Of a DNA stretch of 5,680 bases, positions 4,752 through 5,680 are shown piece after piece (position 1 is the first letter of the stretch; each line of letters opens with the position of its first letter). The translations under genes and the position numbers were made by a program. The notes beneath the pieces were generated by a model. That model was not told the DNA's origin, made no database searches, and worked only from the letters and a program-made list of their open reading frames with translations. Source of the stretch: Anaerolineales bacterium (GTDB taxonomy: Bacteria; Chloroflexota; Anaerolineae; 4572-78; NAK82); NCBI GenBank assembly GCA_024643945.1, contig JAHELX010000426.1, positions 1 through 5,680 on the forward strand. Reading direction: 5' to 3'.

Positions 4752-5680
4752 GTGGAGCGCACCATCGTCGGCATAGACGTCGGCACAACCAAAATCTGTA
4801 CCCTGGTCGGCGAGGTTGACGAGGAAGGCGGCCTGCGCATTGTTGGCGTAGGGGTTGCTCCGGCACGGGGCATCCGTAAAGGCGTGGTCGTCAACGTGCA
4901 AGAGGCGACGGATGCCATTGCCACCTCGATCGAAAAGGCAGAACGCATCTCAGGCTACGCGATTGAGAGTGGCTACGTGGGGCTGGCCGGGGCCCACGTC
5001 TCGGCTATCAACAGCCGGGGAGTGGTGGCTGTCAACCGAGGGGAACGCGGCATCCAGCCAACCGACATCGAGCGCGCCCTGGATGCCGCCCGCGCTGTTG
5101 CCATCCCTCACAACCGCGAGGTGCTGCATGTCATTCCGCGCGGCTACACGGTGGACGGCGACGACGGGGTACGCGACCCGCTCGGCATGCAGGCCTACCG
5201 GCTGGAGGTAGAAGCGCACATCGTCACCGGAGCCACGCCCTCTATTCATAACCTGGTCAAATGCGTCCAGGCAACCGGCGTGGGCATTGATGCTTTGGTG
5301 TTGGAACCGCTGGCCTCAGGCACGGCGGTGTTGACCGATATGGAGCGCGAAATGGGTGTCGTCCTGGCCGACATCGGCGGCGGCACCACCGATATCGCTA
5401 TCTTCATCGAAGGCAGCATCTGGCACACGGTCGTGTTGCCCACCGGGGGAGAGCACGTCACGAATGACATCGCCATCGGCCTGCGAACTCCCTTTACCAC
5501 GGCCGAGGAACTCAAGATCAAATACGGTCACGCCCGCCCCCAGTCCATCAATCCTGACGAAAACTTTGAGGTGGCTGTGTTCGGCGAGGGAGAACGGCAA
5601 CGCGTTTCACGTCAATTCTTATCACAAATCATCGAGGCTCGCGTCGAGGAAATCTTTGACCTCATCCATCAAGAGATCAA
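4752..5680 (+). CDS. ftsA: Cell division protein FtsA (3' partial)
   Basis: This is an actin-like ATPase that tethers FtsZ filaments to the inner face of the membrane and recruits later division proteins. The reading frame begins at GTG 4752 and stays open to the window end: 309 complete codons, about three quarters of a typical FtsA of around 420 residues. Visible signs are the phosphate-1 loop IVGIDVGTTKICTLVG (5-20), GIRKGVVVNVQEAT (40-53), the FtsA-specific SHS2/1C subdomain (about 84-162, from SAINSRGVVAVNRGERGI to RLEVEAHIVTG) and the phosphate-2 loop VVLADIGGGTTDIAIF (203-218), followed by LPTGGEHVTNDIAIGL (229-244). The SHS2 insertion and the position after ftsQ separate it from MreB, DnaK and PilM. 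The C-terminal amphipathic membrane-targeting helix and the expected ftsZ gene would lie outside the window. Confidence 0.96.
   Translation, partial: MERTIVGIDVGTTKICTLVGEVDEEGGLRIVGVGVAPARGIRKGVVVNVQEATDAIATSIEKAERISGYAIESGYVGLAGAHVSAINSRGVVAVNRGERGIQPTDIERALDAARAVAIPHNREVLHVIPRGYTVDGDDGVRDPLGMQAYRLEVEAHIVTGATPSIHNLVKCVQATGVGIDALVLEPLASGTAVLTDMEREMGVVLADIGGGTTDIAIFIEGSIWHTVVLPTGGEHVTNDIAIGLRTPFTTAEELKIKYGHARPQSINPDENFEVAVFGEGERQRVSRQFLSQIIEARVEEIFDLIHQEI

Noticed and set aside
1..5680. A previously undescribed multi-gene system
   Set aside because: All substantial genes are recognisable dcw members with intact key residues. Only the small ORF and the non-coding elements remain unexplained.

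Overview
This window is a piece of a bacterial division and cell-wall (dcw) cluster. All genes lie on the + strand in the order murC-murB (one fused reading frame, 5' end outside the window), a possible 41-codon membrane ORF, ddl, ftsQ and ftsA (3' end outside the window). The DNA is GC-rich. The exception is the roughly 100 bases before ftsA, which are clearly AT-rich. No RNA genes, transposase genes, CRISPR arrays or integration signals were seen.

The organism is probably a member of the Chloroflexota, of the Anaerolineae type. This is inferred from the MurC-MurB fusion in a murCB-ddl-ftsQ-ftsA order, the GC-rich codon use, the divergent FtsQ, and short tandem and dispersed repeats scattered in and between housekeeping genes. 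No sequence seen here proves this placement.

Layout: 1-2297 encodes a MurC ligase fused to a MurB reductase. 2298-2555 holds a candidate small transmembrane ORF (2308-2433), then two related palindromic repeat units (2438-2475 and 2501-2525) that end about 30 bases before ddl. 2556-3695 is D-alanine--D-alanine ligase. 3696-3806 is a gap with one bulged hairpin and no terminator-like T-run. 3807-4595 is FtsQ, with a GTG start and a good ribosome binding site. 4596-4751 is an AT-rich leader with two candidate promoters, a 10-bp inverted repeat and a segment complementary to the ftsA Shine-Dalgarno region. 4752-5680 is the first 309 codons of FtsA.

Function: MurB reduces UDP-GlcNAc-enolpyruvate to UDP-MurNAc, and MurC adds L-Ala to it. 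Ddl makes the D-Ala-D-Ala used later by MurF. FtsQ and FtsA belong to the divisome that uses the resulting precursor at the septum. The gene content is conventional and I found no undescribed multi-gene system. The parts most worth a second look are non-coding: the ftsA leader, the repeat pair before ddl and the octanucleotide repeat inside murC.
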